Positions 10,690 to 21,985 of a stretch of 64,000 bases of DNA are shown piece by piece. Under the pieces are notes generated by a model. That model had not been told where the DNA came from and did no database searches. It worked only from the letters and a program-made list of their open reading frames with translations. Within the stretch, counting starts at the first letter, position 1, and the number at the start of each line of letters is the position of its first letter. The stretch is from Ustilaginoidea virens. Lineage: Eukaryota > Ascomycota > Sordariomycetes > Hypocreales > Clavicipitaceae. The stretch covers positions 1,736,001 to 1,800,000 of the forward strand of contig NC_057318.1 of assembly GCF_000687475.1 (NCBI RefSeq), written 5' to 3'. The position numbers and the translations under genes were made by a program.

Positions 10690-11867
10690 GTATTATAATT
10701 GCCTATAATAAAGGACTCGACATCTTGCTGTTTGCTATTATTATTAGAGTCCTATTTCTTCTTCTATTGCTGCTTCTTTTTAGTAGAGTTATTCTTGCTA
10801 TTATTAGTAGAAGCGGCATTAGTAGACCCTTTATTCTTAGAGTCCTTAGAAGCCTTGAGCTGCTTAGGGTTATTATTAGCAGCTACCTTATTAGACCCTT
10901 TAGAACGCTGTTCTTCTAGTAGGTCAACCATAAAATACTGGAGGTTAAATTTGCTGCTGTTAATAACACCCTGGGCGCTATAAGCCCTAATCATAGAGCG
11001 TTGGCGTTCCGTCCAGCGGGTAAATACCCCCTCTATAGCCTAAAGATACTGGTTAACTTAGTCGAAAGAGTCGATCTTAGAACCTAAGATTCTAAGGCGA
11101 GAAATATAGCTGTTAAATTCGCTACTAAAAGCCTCCAAAGTGCCTTTATAACCGGTAAATATAAGGGTGTGAAAGGTAGGGTATAAGTGTGCCCGCTGTA
11201 CTTCTGGTGAGTGGCAGTACTGGGCTACTAGTAAAAGGTAGGCTTCCTCTGGGTCATTACACCAGTCTATAGCCTCTGCAGCTTCTTCACCACAGCTATT
11301 CTTTAGCATTAGTAGTAGAAGTGCCTGCTCAGACTCATCAAAGTGCCTTACTATAGAGGGGTCGTTAATAAAGTTAGCTATTTTAAAGGCCCTGAGTTGT
11401 ATAGTAAGGGCCTGCTTCTACTGGTCGAAATTATAGGGGCTTTTTAGCTTTTGAGATTCCTTAAAGCGGTTAGCAGTTTTAGCTAATTCTTTAATAGCCC
11501 CATCACTAATTTAGTTGGTGATAGTTGTTGGTCCTGTTGTAGTATAAATAGGCTCTTTACCCTTATATTTTATAGGGGTAGAAGGTTGGTCGATTTCCAT
11601 AACGTCAGCCTCATCATCATCCTTAGTGGTAGTCGCCTTAGTGGAAGGTCCAGCTTCAGTAGCTTTAGTAGGCTTCTTATTAGTAGCCTGGGTAGCCTGG
11701 GTAGCCTGGGAATCGTTATTTTGCCTACTAACTAGGCCCTGTATAAGGTTAGTAAGTATATTCATCTGGGACTTCATATCGTCCATATCTAGCTGCAGTT
11801 GTGCATTAGTATCAGCTTCAGTATCGGATTCAGGGACCTTATAGGAAGAAGACCCTGATTCTGCCAT
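10690..11867 (-). pseudogene. Copia-1 gag
   Basis: Capsid-like gag on the minus strand. The start chosen is the ATG at 11865-11867 (MAESGSSSYK), matching the copia-2 start MAQSRPSTYK. N-terminal coiled-coil-like segment (LQLDMDDMKSQMNILTNLIQ), a QAT/TKAT low-complexity region, a UBN2/copia-gag-like core at 11058-11309 (PEVQRAHLYPTFHTLIF, LEAFSSEFNSYISRLRILG), and a basic Asn/Lys/Ser-rich tail at 10764-10994. No CCHC knuckle is evident. A few stops separate the open blocks, so this copy cannot make full-length gag. Confidence 0.8.
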
Positions 11868-12109
11868 TATGGGCAAAAAAGGTTTAAAAATCCATTAAAA
11901 AATGGTGCCGATAGTTGTAAATACAGAGGAATAACTAGCTGAATAGCTAGCAAAATAGTCGAATAACTAGCTAGATAGCCAGTAAATATAGTGGCTAGTA
12001 GCCTACTATAAAAGGTAACCGCAGAATATAGCGGTAGGTCTCAGTATAAAGGCACAGATGCCGAAGGCGTTGTGCAAGTCCGTATTATAGCGTTGGTGTT
12101 TTAGGTGCT

Positions 12110-12210
12110 TATATAGTGCTGTAATATAAAGGTGCCGTAAGTGCCGTAGGTGCCGTGGGTGCCGTGAATGCTATAGGTGCCGTAATATAAAAGGTGCCGT
12201 AAGTACCGTA
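12110..12210 (-). repeat. GGTGCCGTA minisatellite in copia-1 leader
   Basis: Imperfect tandem 9-bp units (AGGTGCCGTA / GGGTGCCGTG) in the untranslated leader between primer site and gag. The same array occurs at 26670-26770 in copia-2. Related TGCCGTAGG words continue to about 12480. Confidence 0.8.
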
Positions 12211-12601
12211 CCAAAGGTGCTATAAGTGGGAGAGTATAACAGGTGCCGTATAGTGCAGTAGGTATCGTGCACTAGGTGTAAAGGTGTTATACAGTGGTAT
12301 AGTATGGTAGATATCACACTATAAAATCCGTAGGTGCCGTAGGTTACGCCGAAAATAACGTAAGGTTACGCTAAAAGTGCCGTGAGATTACGCCGTAAGT
12401 TGCTATTAGGTATGCCGTTGATTGCCGCAGGGTAATACCGTAGGTAATAAAAGGTAAGCCAAGGTGATAATAGGTAAGCCGAAGGTGATAAGGGTAAGCC
12501 AAAGGTGCTAAAGGATAAGCTATATTAATAGTACTAATAAGCAAAAGAGACCAAAGGGTGAACACAAAAAAGGTAGGGTAAAAACAAAGAAGTAAGAACC
12601 C

Positions 12602-12613
12602 GGGCTCATAACC
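12602..12613 (-). promoter_or_regulatory. Copia-1 primer-binding site: initiator tRNA-Met anticodon arm
   Basis: GGGCTCATAACC abuts the 5' LTR, so the minus-strand RNA reads GGTTATGAGCCC. That is complementary to the anticodon stem-loop of initiator tRNA-Met (anticodon loop CUCAUAA). Priming by a cleaved 5' half of tRNA-iMet is known for Drosophila copia. The identical site in copia-2 is at 27164-27175. Confidence 0.85.
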
Positions 12614-13329
12614 TGTTGCAATTCTCAAGGTCACTATAAAGCAAAGCCTTACTAGCTAGCTAGATGGCACGAGACTGTCTGCGACCTGTGAATTAATCTT
12701 AGTATAATACTAGATTTTTCACCAAGTCCTAAGACTATATAAGTGCTATAAAGTAAGGCAAGTGTAAAGGCAAGGCAAATATAAGATAACCAGAAAACGC
12801 AGGGAAGGTAAGAAGTTAATAGGCATATAGTGCATTAACAGATTCGATTGTGCTACCCTTCTACTATCTAGAAAGAAGGGGGAAAGCTATCCTATATATA
12901 CACGAAGGAGGGGTGGGCCCAGGCATCCAAGGTAGCCAGTAAGAAAGCTCCTCGTAATACTCGCTTTGCCACGTATATAATACGTCAGCAGCCCCACTAT
13001 ATCGGGCCTTTTCAACCACCCTAACCACCGCACTAGTAACTAGTCACCGCACTAGTAACTAGCCACCACGCTAGTGACTAACCACCATACTAGTGCACTA
13101 GCCACCACGCTAGTAGGCCACCACGCTAATTTAGCAATGCCACACCTTTTTCAACAAGGCCTACCTTACTTGATATACAGTAAATAATCCACTGAAAATC
13201 CTTAAGGTAAAAGGCAAAGGCCTACGGTAATACTACCATAAGTCCAAGAGGCGGTATAAGGGCCAGAAGGTTAGTAGGCCAGTAGGGCATAAGGCCAGCA
13301 GTCTAATAGGCTACTATAGGATTTTAACA
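12614..13329 (-). repeat. Copia-1 5' LTR (716 bp)
   Basis: Partner of 5956-6730. It retains the TGTTG terminus and is followed by the GCTAT duplication and LINE B1 sequence. Confidence 0.92.
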
Positions 13330-13334
13330 GCTAT

Positions 13335-13930
13335 TAGCGGAGTGACTATAAAGGACTTTAGATATATATCCCGTTCTTAGAATTTAACCTATAGTAGCTA
13401 ATAGCTGAAGAATACCTAGTAAAAGAGTAGCTTATTAGGTAATCTAAATACTAAGCCGCTATAAGAGCAAAATGGCGGCGATATAAGCCTATAGCGGCAA
13501 AAAAGGCCCTAGACTTCTAATCTATAGCTATAATAATTAAGCTCTATAATAGCCTTCTTAAATATAAATTAACTGTATTTACTTAGCTTTGTATAGAAAA
13601 GATCGGACTAAACTCCTTCTTTTATTAGTACTAATTCCCTATTATGCCTTCGCATCTCTGCTGATATAAGGAGGCCCCTAAAGACTATTACTATTTAATC
13701 TTCTCCTGCCTAAAATATAGACGATAGCGCTAATAGCTATATAAGACTAGCTTAAGCCTCTTTAGAGACCTCTAAAGGATTTTTATCGCCTTAAATAAGC
13801 TAAGCCTTGCCTACTGATTTATATACTAGATCTTTAGCCTTAATTATCTCGATTAGTTCTAGCTCGCCTAATTACTCTAGCGACCCACCCCTATAGAGGC
13901 CCTAGGTTGATCCTAACCGCTTAATACCGC
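13335..13930 (+). pseudogene. LINE B1 ORF2 C-terminus
   Basis: Continuation of the ORF2 frame broken at 5955 by copia-1. Plus-strand residues include the conserved tail of Tad1/R1-type ORF2: a Cys/His cluster ending SCLKYRR.RQQLYKTSLSLFRD (about 13700-13770) and a basic/hydrophobic C-terminus ending near RPTPIEALG. Stops fall at former Gln/Trp codons. The homologous uninterrupted region is 45250-45840 in B2. Confidence 0.75.
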
Positions 13931-14038
13931 CCCTAATATCTAATAATAATAACCTAACGCAGAAGAGAGGAGATATAGTAGGCAGATAAACGCAATTAAT
14001 TTTCTATTATTCTAAAGTTATAATATTAATATTAGAGC

Positions 14039-14960
14039 CCCCCTCCCCCCCCCCCTCCCCCTCCCCTATTGGCCCTTATAATAGCCCCCCCTCCTTTTCC
14101 CCTTTTTCCTTCTCCCCCTTTACCGCCCTCTTTTGCCCTTCAAAGATAAGCAGCTCTAATACGGCCTAAATACCCTCTAATGCCTCTATTTTATACTCCT
14201 TAAGGTCTAGTATTTCCTAGATTACCCTAGGAGTAATATTCCCCCCTATTATTACTACTATTACTACCGCCTTCCCCCTATTATAAGCAGTCGATACCTA
14301 CCGCGCCTTTAACTAAAAGGTATAATAATTATCGACCTACCTATATTAGTATCTATCCTATATAGCCCCTATACCTTATATATACCTCCCCCCCTATAGC
14401 TAATACCTCCTAGGCATATAGGAGGGTATAAATAGACTCCCGGTTTTTAGGCGTCTATTCTAGGGATTAGTAGGTCTTCCCTACCGTAATATATATAAAA
14501 TATGCCGCCCTAGGCCTTATATAGTATTATACCGTATTACTATCGTTTGAATATTAATTAGATTAGGGATCGATCAGTTAGGTTTTATTTTACTAAAAGT
14601 AGTATTGATAGTTAGGGTCTTCGGCCTATATTAAGTAAGGGTTATAGGGCTATCCCTGCGGCTTATTAGGCTAATAAAGATAGGTTAGTAATATTAGTAT
14701 AGTAGGAGCGAATAGTACCTACCCCTTTATCTAAAGACGCTGACTTTTTCGGTATACTACAATTATTATTATTATTGTTGCTGCTATAGCTACTGCTGCT
14801 GTTGCTGCTACTACTTCTGCTATTAATACCAATGCTGCTGCTGCTGCTATTGCTATTATTATTGCTATTATTGCTGCTATCGCTAATGCTGCTACTATTG
14901 CTATTATTACCGTTTTACCGTATGGGTTAGTATCGTCCCTATAGCGCTAGAGAATAGGGC
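14039..14960 (-). pseudogene. Antisense ORF of LINE B1
   Basis: Minus-strand gene convergent with ORF2. A (GCT/ATT)n tract at 14760-14915 encodes a Ser/Asn-rich stretch; it is followed by a short DKGV region (about 14700-14750) and the downstream frame with VD(N)YYALQ and LDLKERKV-like residues. The run ends in a pure C/T tract (14038-14070) that reads as a Gly-rich or G-run tail on the coding strand. Function unknown; conserved with copies A1, A3, A4, A2, B2 and B3. Confidence 0.6.
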
Positions 14961-15612
14961 TTAAAGGGATTATATATAAAAAAAATAATAGCCCTATAGA
15001 AAGAAAGAAAAAAGGATTAAAAAGTTAGGGGGCACCTATACTTTTATATCCTTATTAGACTAAAGGCCTTTATACCCTCTCTTTATACTCGGCTCACCCT
15101 ACCCCCTAACTTAATACCGCTTACCCTCTACTAAGTACCCCCTCTGCAGCCGATTTACTACTAATATAGCCCTAATAATAGAAAATTCCCTTACTCTTAC
15201 TCTGATGCCCCCGCGCGATATATATACTATACAGCCGGCGCGCATATTATGCAGCTAGTGCTATCCCGCCTATATAATCTCTATTTTACTTTCGATTTAT
15301 AGCGTACCGACTTAAGACCACCTCTCCCCTATAGATATTAGACCTAACTTTTTCTAGACCTACTTCTTTTAGATCGCTCTTATACTCCTCTTAATACTAC
15401 CGCTAGGTATAATCTTAAGCGATAGTATACCTACCCTTCCTATATACTGGAAAACTATTAGCCCCCTTAGGAGCCTGACTTCCTAATTGTTATAATTATA
15501 CTAGTAGGAAGGGTTTTCCCCCTAGTCCTTAGGTTTTTCCCTTCTGGATTATTTACTAGAGTACTAGATAGGCATTTCTAGCTTAGAATAGCCCCCTAGA
15601 GTAATTTAATAA

Positions 15613-16018
15613 TAAGCCTATTTTGCGATATTTTATTGCCGGTTTGCTATAAGATAGAGTTAAGATTAAGCTAGATAAGGTCCCTAATAGTTAAAGTAAT
15701 ACTCTCTTTTATTACTAATAATACTAAGGCAATTTTTATCTCTATTAGGGTATCTCTCCGTACTATACTATCCGCATCGAATAGTCTTTATATAATAGTT
15801 TATAATATATCCGAATTTAAAGTATTAATAGTACTAGTTTAGAAGATTATTTCGTTATATAGTTTAACCTTAAAGATTTCTGCTTAATAGATAACTTTAG
15901 TCTTACAGAGTTAATTTACTACTTCTATATTAGTTACTTTAATAATTAAAGGGGCTTTTATTACTTTTTTATAGGGTTTCCTTATAATAATTCTACTAAT
16001 ACTAAGGCTATTAGCTTA
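15613..16018 (-). mobile_element. LINE C1, interior fragment (left piece)
   Basis: Minus-strand ORF1 sequence of subfamily C, alignable with C2 at about 52060-52460 (CCGGTATTAGTAGAATTG-type blocks). The other piece is 50040-50949. The 16-bp TAAGGCTATTAGCTTA at 16003-16018 is repeated at 50024-50039, showing that A2 was inserted into C1. The left edge is the tail of LINE B1. The rest of C1 (ORF2, 3' end) is not visible on the left. Confidence 0.75.
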
Positions 16019-16199
16019 AAAAAAACTTTCGCGATTTCGCCCGCACCTAGGTAGCGGCATAGAACTGCCTTTAAAATTAATTATGATATTTTTAATCGCT
16101 TTTTCTCGTCCGTTTACCCCCCTCACCTATAGCGTATTACGCCTAAGGAGTAGGCATAGCGGGCGCAGATAAAGTAATAAATATCAATAGAGGGAATAA

Positions 16200-17560
16200 A
16201 GGCGGCATAGCATATAGCCGCTATAACCCTAATACTATGATTGCGAATAGCATATAGTATAACTAGGCCGAGACTAAACCTACCTAAAGGCAGAAGCGAT
16301 TAATAGCCGATATTATTACAGATTTTATAAAAAAGCTATAGGACTATATTCCCCTAGTAGTACTAGGAAAAGTGCGAAAGGCTATAAACTTTATAGTAGA
16401 GACTACCTAGCGAGAGGCCGACCTAGGCAATATCTATACCCCTATTAGAACCCTTATATAGACGATTAAGACCGCAATTAATAAGGCTATATAGAATCTC
16501 CTAAAAACTGCTATAGCCCCCGCTATATAGGCATCTATCGCGGTATAAAGACTTATAGCTACTATACTACCCTAATATAGCTTAACTCCCTTTATAGTAC
16601 CCCCTTATATCTACCGTAAAGTCTTTATTAAAGGAAATACTATTAGCAAAATCCTTTAGAACTATACCTTAATCGAAATCGTTAATATAGTTAATAGGGC
16701 TACCACTAAAAGAGTAGTAGTTATAGCCTATAGGCTCTATAGCGGCAATATAATTATTACCTTTAAAAAGAAAAAGCAAAGTATACTATAGATATAACTT
16801 AGGTATGCCCCGCCTTTAGCTAAAAGATAGAACTTAACCGATGCTTATTTAATATTATTATTAAAAGCTTCCCGATCTATTATACTATAAATGCTATAAT
16901 AGAGGATATTTAGTTGAATCTTATTAAAGCTAATAGAGAAGGCTTTACTAGGGTCTCCCTTTATTACCCTAAGGGGATTATAATATAGGCGCCCCTAATT
17001 ATAAAGGTAGATTCTATCGACCTTATAAATAAACTCTATAAAGCCGGCATTATATACTAAATAGAGATATTTAAAGCTGAACCCTATAATAATATTATAT
17101 ACCTTCGTTAGTACTATAATTACTTTAAATTCGGCTATATTACTGCGTACTATATAATAGCAGCCCGCTATAGCTGGTATAGCTCTAAATGCTATCTAAA
17201 TAGCAATTAAAGCTGCCTAGTTATTATATAAAATTAATGCAAATCCTATTTTAACTATTATAGATCTTATCTAGTATAGTCCTACCTCTATAAGATAGCG
17301 AATAAATAATAGGAAAAAGCTAGAAATTCTTATAGCAATAGACTAAAGCTTTTCGCCTTATATATAGTATTAGATGCTAATACTATCCTAATTATAGACT
17401 AAGGCTACCGCTATATAGCTAGCGGATCTCCCCTATATAAGCCCTCCCCCTAAAAATAAAGCCGCCCGGTTAAAAGTATTAATAGGACCTCCCGTATTAG
17501 AGCCGATAGTAGTATTATTACTTTCCTCTAAGCTGCCCCCGTATAAGATCTTAGTACAAC
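16200..17560 (+). pseudogene. LINE A2 ORF1 (gag-like, CCHC knuckles)
   Basis: RNA-binding ORF1 of a Tad1-like LINE. An ATG at 16237 is a possible start, but other copies have ATA there. The N-terminal half is helical and hydrophobic (DYIPLVVLGKVRKAIN), followed by a central domain (IYRKVFIKGNTISKIL). Near 17110-17240 a FKFGYI.AYY segment corresponds to C-X2-C-X4-H-X4-C knuckles in which Cys codons have become Tyr (TGY to TAY). The same knuckles are seen in A3, A5 and B2. Many TAG/TAA stops occur at former Gln/Trp codons. The gypsy element interrupts the DNA just downstream, near the ORF1/ORF2 boundary. Confidence 0.72.
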
Positions 17561-17621
17561 TGTATTTGCCCTAGATGCCTAACCTATAGCTACCTCTAAT
17601 ATGCCGCCACTACTAACCCCC

Positions 17622-17855
17622 TATAAGGCCCCGCCCCGCGACTATAGGATAGAATATAGGATAGGGCCCTATAGTCCTAGAAGAGGATACGAGGATAGTC
17701 GGCGACTATAGAAAAGGCGTAGACCCTACAAACCAGCCGCGAGTTATAGCAGACTCGCGCATATATAGCTATATAGTCCGGGATACTTTTAATCCCTCCT
17801 TAAGCTTTAGTCTAATATACTAGATTAACCCTACCTAGCCTTTCCAACCCTTATA
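17622..17855 (+). repeat. Gypsy 5' LTR (234 bp)
   Basis: Starts TATAAGGCCC (originally TGTAAGG) and ends CCCTTATA (originally CTTACA). It differs from 35843-36076 by scattered transitions. Confidence 0.92.
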
Positions 17856-17867
17856 ATTCTAAAGCTT
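17856..17867 (+). promoter_or_regulatory. Gypsy primer-binding site, probably self-priming
   Basis: ATTCTAAAGCTT follows the LTR end at once. Its CTAAAGCTT (17859-17867) is the reverse complement of AAGCTTTAG inside the LTR at 17802-17810. I see no match to a tRNA 3' end. Self-primed initiation from the 5' end of the element's own RNA is established for Tf1 and related chromoviruses. Nine pairs is short, and AAGCTT is palindromic. Confidence 0.5.
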
Positions 17868-17890
17868 CTTTTAGGCTCTCTAGGGTCAAA

Positions 17891-18960
17891 ATGGCACCCT
17901 ATATCACAAGATCTATAAGCGCCTCGTAGGAGAATATAGTATAATTAAGTATACAGAATATTACTACTAATACCCCAACTGAGGCAGCGACCCCCTTAGA
18001 TACTGCAGCAGTTGCGCTTATTATTCGTAAGCGTATCGCGTAGTTATAGGAATTACAATAGCTATAAGACTAAGAGGAAGAATTATATCGCCTACTTAGG
18101 CTAACTATAGCTAACCAGTTAAAGAGATCTTATTAATACTCTAGCGATTCTAGCGAGAGTAATAGGGCTAAGGTTAAAATTCGCAATATTAAGGAATTAA
18201 TATACCCTACTAACCCTTAGAAACATTAAATTTAGGTTAATAACCTTATATATGCCTTTAATAATGCTAGGCGTAAGTTTCGTAAGGACTATCGGAAAAT
18301 CTTTTTTGCCTTTAACTATATACATTAAGTATATTGGGCGAGGTAGGACTAATACTTTAACGAATAGACTGTAAAATATAAGCGATACCTAGAAGAGGAC
18401 TAAGATGAATTTTAATTATAGACCTTTATACTTCTTAAGGATGCAGCTAATAGGGAGGCCTAGATTGCTATTATACTTAAAAATATAAAATAGAGGGATT
18501 ACTAAAGCCCGATCGAGTTTAATATCTATTTTAACTCTTTAGAAAAATATTTAAAAAGAGCTAGTAAAAAAAGCTAAGTATTATCCTTTTTTGTAAAACT
18601 CTAACCCGACCTCTAGAATTATATAAATCTATATAAGTCTATTATAGGGAAATCATAAGAGGAAGTAATATAGATAGCCTAATAATTCTAGGATGCTATA
18701 GGTAGGAAAGATAAACGAAAACTAAAAAACCTATTTATATTACGCCCCTATAAAATTAGAAAATTAGAAAATTAGACTTTATACGCACCTCGCGCTATAC
18801 TAGTACCATAATTATTAGCCTAGCAACTACCCTAAATAATACTAAAGTAAAAGGCTAATGCTATTACTATAATTGTGGTAGTACCAACCACTTAAGATAT
18901 AACTGCGCTAAGCAACCGAAGGAGCCCCGAACTACTCTAGAAAATATATAGCGGTAGAAG
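17891..18960 (+). pseudogene. Gypsy gag with zinc knuckle
   Basis: The frame starts at ATG 17891 (MAPYITRSISAS) 35 bp after the LTR. It continues with stops only at TAA/TAG that were probably Gln or Trp. The centre is capsid-like with charged helices (NNARRKFRKDYRKIFFAF). A zinc knuckle at about 18862-18910 reads (C>Y)YNCGSTNHLRYNC, in which the first Cys is now Tyr. Product if intact: the structural gag polyprotein of a chromovirus. Confidence 0.8.
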
Positions 18961-21507
18961 TAAATGCCCTATCTTCTACCGCTAGACCAATAGTACCTAT
19001 AGGATATCGCTTTTATATCACTATTACTATTAGAAAAGGGCGAACCCCTATCAAAACGTTTGCAGATTTAAATAGCTATACTAATATTAACCTAATTAGC
19101 GTGCAATTTACGTGATACTATAAACTTTAGAAAATAATTATAAAAGCACCTACCTTCTATGCTATAAGGGCTTTTACCGTTCCTTAATATAGTATATATA
19201 AAGTCCCTATTGCGTTAACTAACTTCTAGGGCCAAAAAAGAGAACTTATTATAGTATATATTGCTATCAATAGGGATCTGAGGATCTAAAGAAGTCTTAT
19301 CTTATTAGGCATATATATACTAGCCTAAGAGCGGGTATACCTTTCCCTATATAATCGTAAATAGTAGTTCGAACTATAATAGAAAGACTTTATACTAATA
19401 AATACCTAGAAGTTTATTTATAAGTATAAAGGTATTGCAATCGTTTATTCGGTCTAGAGTCTTATAGATAATAACTTTATACCTCTAGAAGATAAAGAAA
19501 TAGTTAGCAAATATAGGAACCCCTAAGCTATTCTACTTAAGCTATATGCATTTTAGGATATATTCGCGGCCGATAAGGCTAGGATACTACCGTAAAGTAA
19601 GGCTATAGATTATACTATTGATTTGCAATCTAGTATAATACCGCCCTATAGACCTATCTACCTACTCTTGCTAAATAAGCTTAAAGAGCTCTAAGATTAT
19701 ATTAATAATAACCTAGCTAAAGGGCGTATTAAGCTATTTAAAAGCCCTATTAGGGCTCTTATCTTATTCGTACTAAAAAAGGATAGTATACTATAACTAT
19801 ATATAGACTACCGAGGATTTAATAAAGTAATAGTAAAGAATCGCTATATATTATTATTTATATTGGAGATATTTAACTAATACTAAAGAGCCCAATACTT
19901 TATAAAGATCGATATTAAGGATGCCTACTATTAGATCTATATTAAGGAAGGAGATAAATAGAAGACTGCCTTCTATATACGATATAGGCACTATAAGTTC
20001 CTTATTATACTTATAGGCCTAATAAATGCATTAGCTATATTCTAGAGTTATATATACTAAGCTTTATACGGGCTTCTCGATATTATATATATAGTATATT
20101 TTAGTAATATTTTAATCTTTTCTAAAAACCGGAAGTAATATATAGATTATATAAAGTAAATCCTTTAGTATATAAGAGATACGGAACTATATGCGAAACC
20201 CTCTAAGTATAGCTTTTACTAAGAATCGGTAGAGTTTTTAAGCTTTATATTCTCTACTAAAGGGATAGCAATAGATATAAAATGGGTAGCTACTATAAAA
20301 GACTAGGGCATGCCTTATACTTTTTGCGATATATAGGTCTTCTTAGGATTCTATAACTTCTATAGGAGGTTTATCTACTAATATTCTGCTATTATAGTAT
20401 CTTTAAATGCGCTCCTAAAGGGAAGCTAGAAAAGTATATATAAAGGACCGTTCTAATTTAAAAAGCGTGAAATATAAGTATTCCTCTAGCTAAAAGCCGT
20501 TTTTTAGATTACGTTACTCTTATAATATTATAACCTAAGGCAGCTAGTATAGATAGAAACCGATGCTTCTATATTTGCAATAGTAGGAATTATATTATAG
20601 CTGGATGATAAGGGCTGATACTATTTAATAGCCTTTTAGTCAAAAAAATTCATAGATATAAAGCGGAACTATAATACTGCAGACTAAGAACAATTTGCAA
20701 TTATAGAATTATTTAAATACTGGCAATACTACCTTAAATGGGTTGAGAACCTAGTAGAAGTATTATTAGATTATTATAACCTCTAATCCTTTATAAGATA
20801 ACTAAAGCTAAATGGCAGATAAGTATAGTGGTATATATTCTTAAGTCCTTTTAATTTTATTATTAAGTATAAGATGGGGAAAACTAATTTAGCTAATGCG
20901 CTATTAAGGCGGCCCGATTATAAGGGCGAACTAAATATAAATTAGGAGCTACTTTTAGACCTTTAAAAGAAATAAGACCCTATTATAATAGGAATAGATA
21001 CCGAAGGTATAGAAAACTATTTAATACATTAAGGAAGGCATAGTAAGATACTTTTAAGAGAGGAAAATGCTTTAGCCTTAGAAGGCTATAGCGAGATGCC
21101 TTTAGGAACTAAGAATATTCTAGCCTTATAGGACTCTAACCTTACTACTGCAGTAGATAAGGGGGACCCTAAGAGTTATAGCCTAGGTATAGAAAGTATA
21201 TAAAGGGAGGACTTTATGGTATTTATAGGCCGAATAGCCGTTAGGACGCTAGCGAGAAAATAGCTAAATAGTGCCGACCTAGTAGCGAGGGTAAGGATAA
21301 TTAAAAGTCTATTAGCTATAGAGATCTTAGCGGCTATTATATTATAAGATATCTACGCCTTAAAGCTAGGGGAGCTATTAGTCTAGCTGCTTAAAAAAGC
21401 CTAAGACTGGGACCTAAACTTCTAATAGTTAGGCTGCAAACTATAGGCGATAAGAAAGGGAAGTACTAAAGGAATATAAGAGTAATATATATATGGCCTT
21501 TAGATAT
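18960..21507 (+). pseudogene. Gypsy pol, part 1: protease, RT, RNase H, start of integrase
   Basis: Plus-strand pol. The aspartic protease region is near 19020-19300 (FADLNSYTNINLIS, with the active-site D-S/T-G altered). RT motifs: YIDYRGFNKVIVKNRY (about 19800), FIKIDIKDAYYQIYIKEGD (about 19900), and YIVYFSNILIFSKN (about 20090), where the catalytic YVDD has both Asp codons altered. RNase H: TDASIFAIVGIIL and NYNTADQEQFAIIELF (about 20560-20710). Dense TAG stops are present. The frame is cut at 21507 by LINE A3 and resumes at 32942. Confidence 0.88.
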
Positions 21508-21594
21508 TATTATTATTATTAAATTACGCTAGAGGCTATTTAGAGCTAAACAACCTATCTAGTACTTCTATAGAGATAATTCAGAAAGGAAAAA

Positions 21595-21607
21595 CCCGGT
21601 AGCCGGG
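21595..21607 (-). other. LINE 3' hairpin (intact form)
   Basis: CCCGGTAGCCGGG: a perfect 5-bp stem with a 3-nt loop, embedded in GGAAAAA...GGAAAACCC, about 80 bp from the (TAA)n tail. Counterparts: 40472-40484, 49923-49935, 47402-47414, 62976-62988 and 57836-57848. It may be the structure recognised by the LINE reverse transcriptase. Confidence 0.65.
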
Positions 21608-21985
21608 AGGAAAACCCTTCCTATAATCTTAATTTCTACTTTATATTGCCCCGCAGCAGGGGCGGCGGGTATCTAGTGCATAAGAGAGTAGGGTGCGCAA
21701 CCGCTTAAGACTATATCTAGCGGTATTACTTAGGAAGAGTACGAGTATAAATTCCAGGAGTATCGGGCCCGGGTTGAAGTACTATTGGGTATAAAGTAAG
21801 GGGAAGGTGAGGTTAGGGGGGTGGGATTAGCGGTATTCTCGCTAGGTGCGCGCCTTTAGGGGCCTAGGCGTATCTCGGGCGTATTAGTCTATAGTATATA
21901 GGCAAAAGTAAGCCGAATTTAAAGATAGGAGCGGCTAGCCTTAGGCACTATATTAGTATATAGGTCAATAATACCTCCTAATTTA

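Larger units (their letters stand above)
5956..13329 (-). mobile_element. Copia-1, Ty1/copia LTR retrotransposon, full-length, minus orientation
   Basis: About 7.4 kb. The LTRs are 5956-6730 (775 bp, the 3' LTR) and 12614-13329 (716 bp, the 5' LTR), starting TGTTGCAATT (TA in the left copy) and ending TTTTAACA. A perfect 5-bp duplication GCTAT (5951-5955, 13330-13334) flanks it. On the minus strand the order is gag, protease, integrase, RT, RNase H, diagnostic of Ty1/copia. It is far less RIP-damaged than the LINEs around it, with many CA/TG left, but single stops and substitutions interrupt the polyprotein, so it is no longer autonomous. Confidence 0.92.
5784..15612 (+). mobile_element. LINE B1, plus orientation, split by copia-1
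   Basis: B-subfamily LINE in two parts, 5784-5955 and 13330-15612, separated by copia-1. It begins abruptly inside ORF2 (TRAFKAIP-like residues) and ends with the B-type 3' block and the tail TAATTTAATAATAA at about 15602-15614, after which the minus-strand ORF1 of LINE C1 resumes. Paralogue B2 at 45240-45280 preserves the sequence uninterrupted across the copia insertion point. Whether the left edge at 5784 is a 5' truncation or a later rearrangement with A1 cannot be decided from this window. Confidence 0.75.

Noticed and set aside
12371..12634. Minus frames in the copia leaders (12371-12634, 26586-26834, 26928-27128)
   Set aside because: They lie in the untranslated leader and its 9-bp repeats, extend into the LTR, and are not conserved as protein between the two copies.
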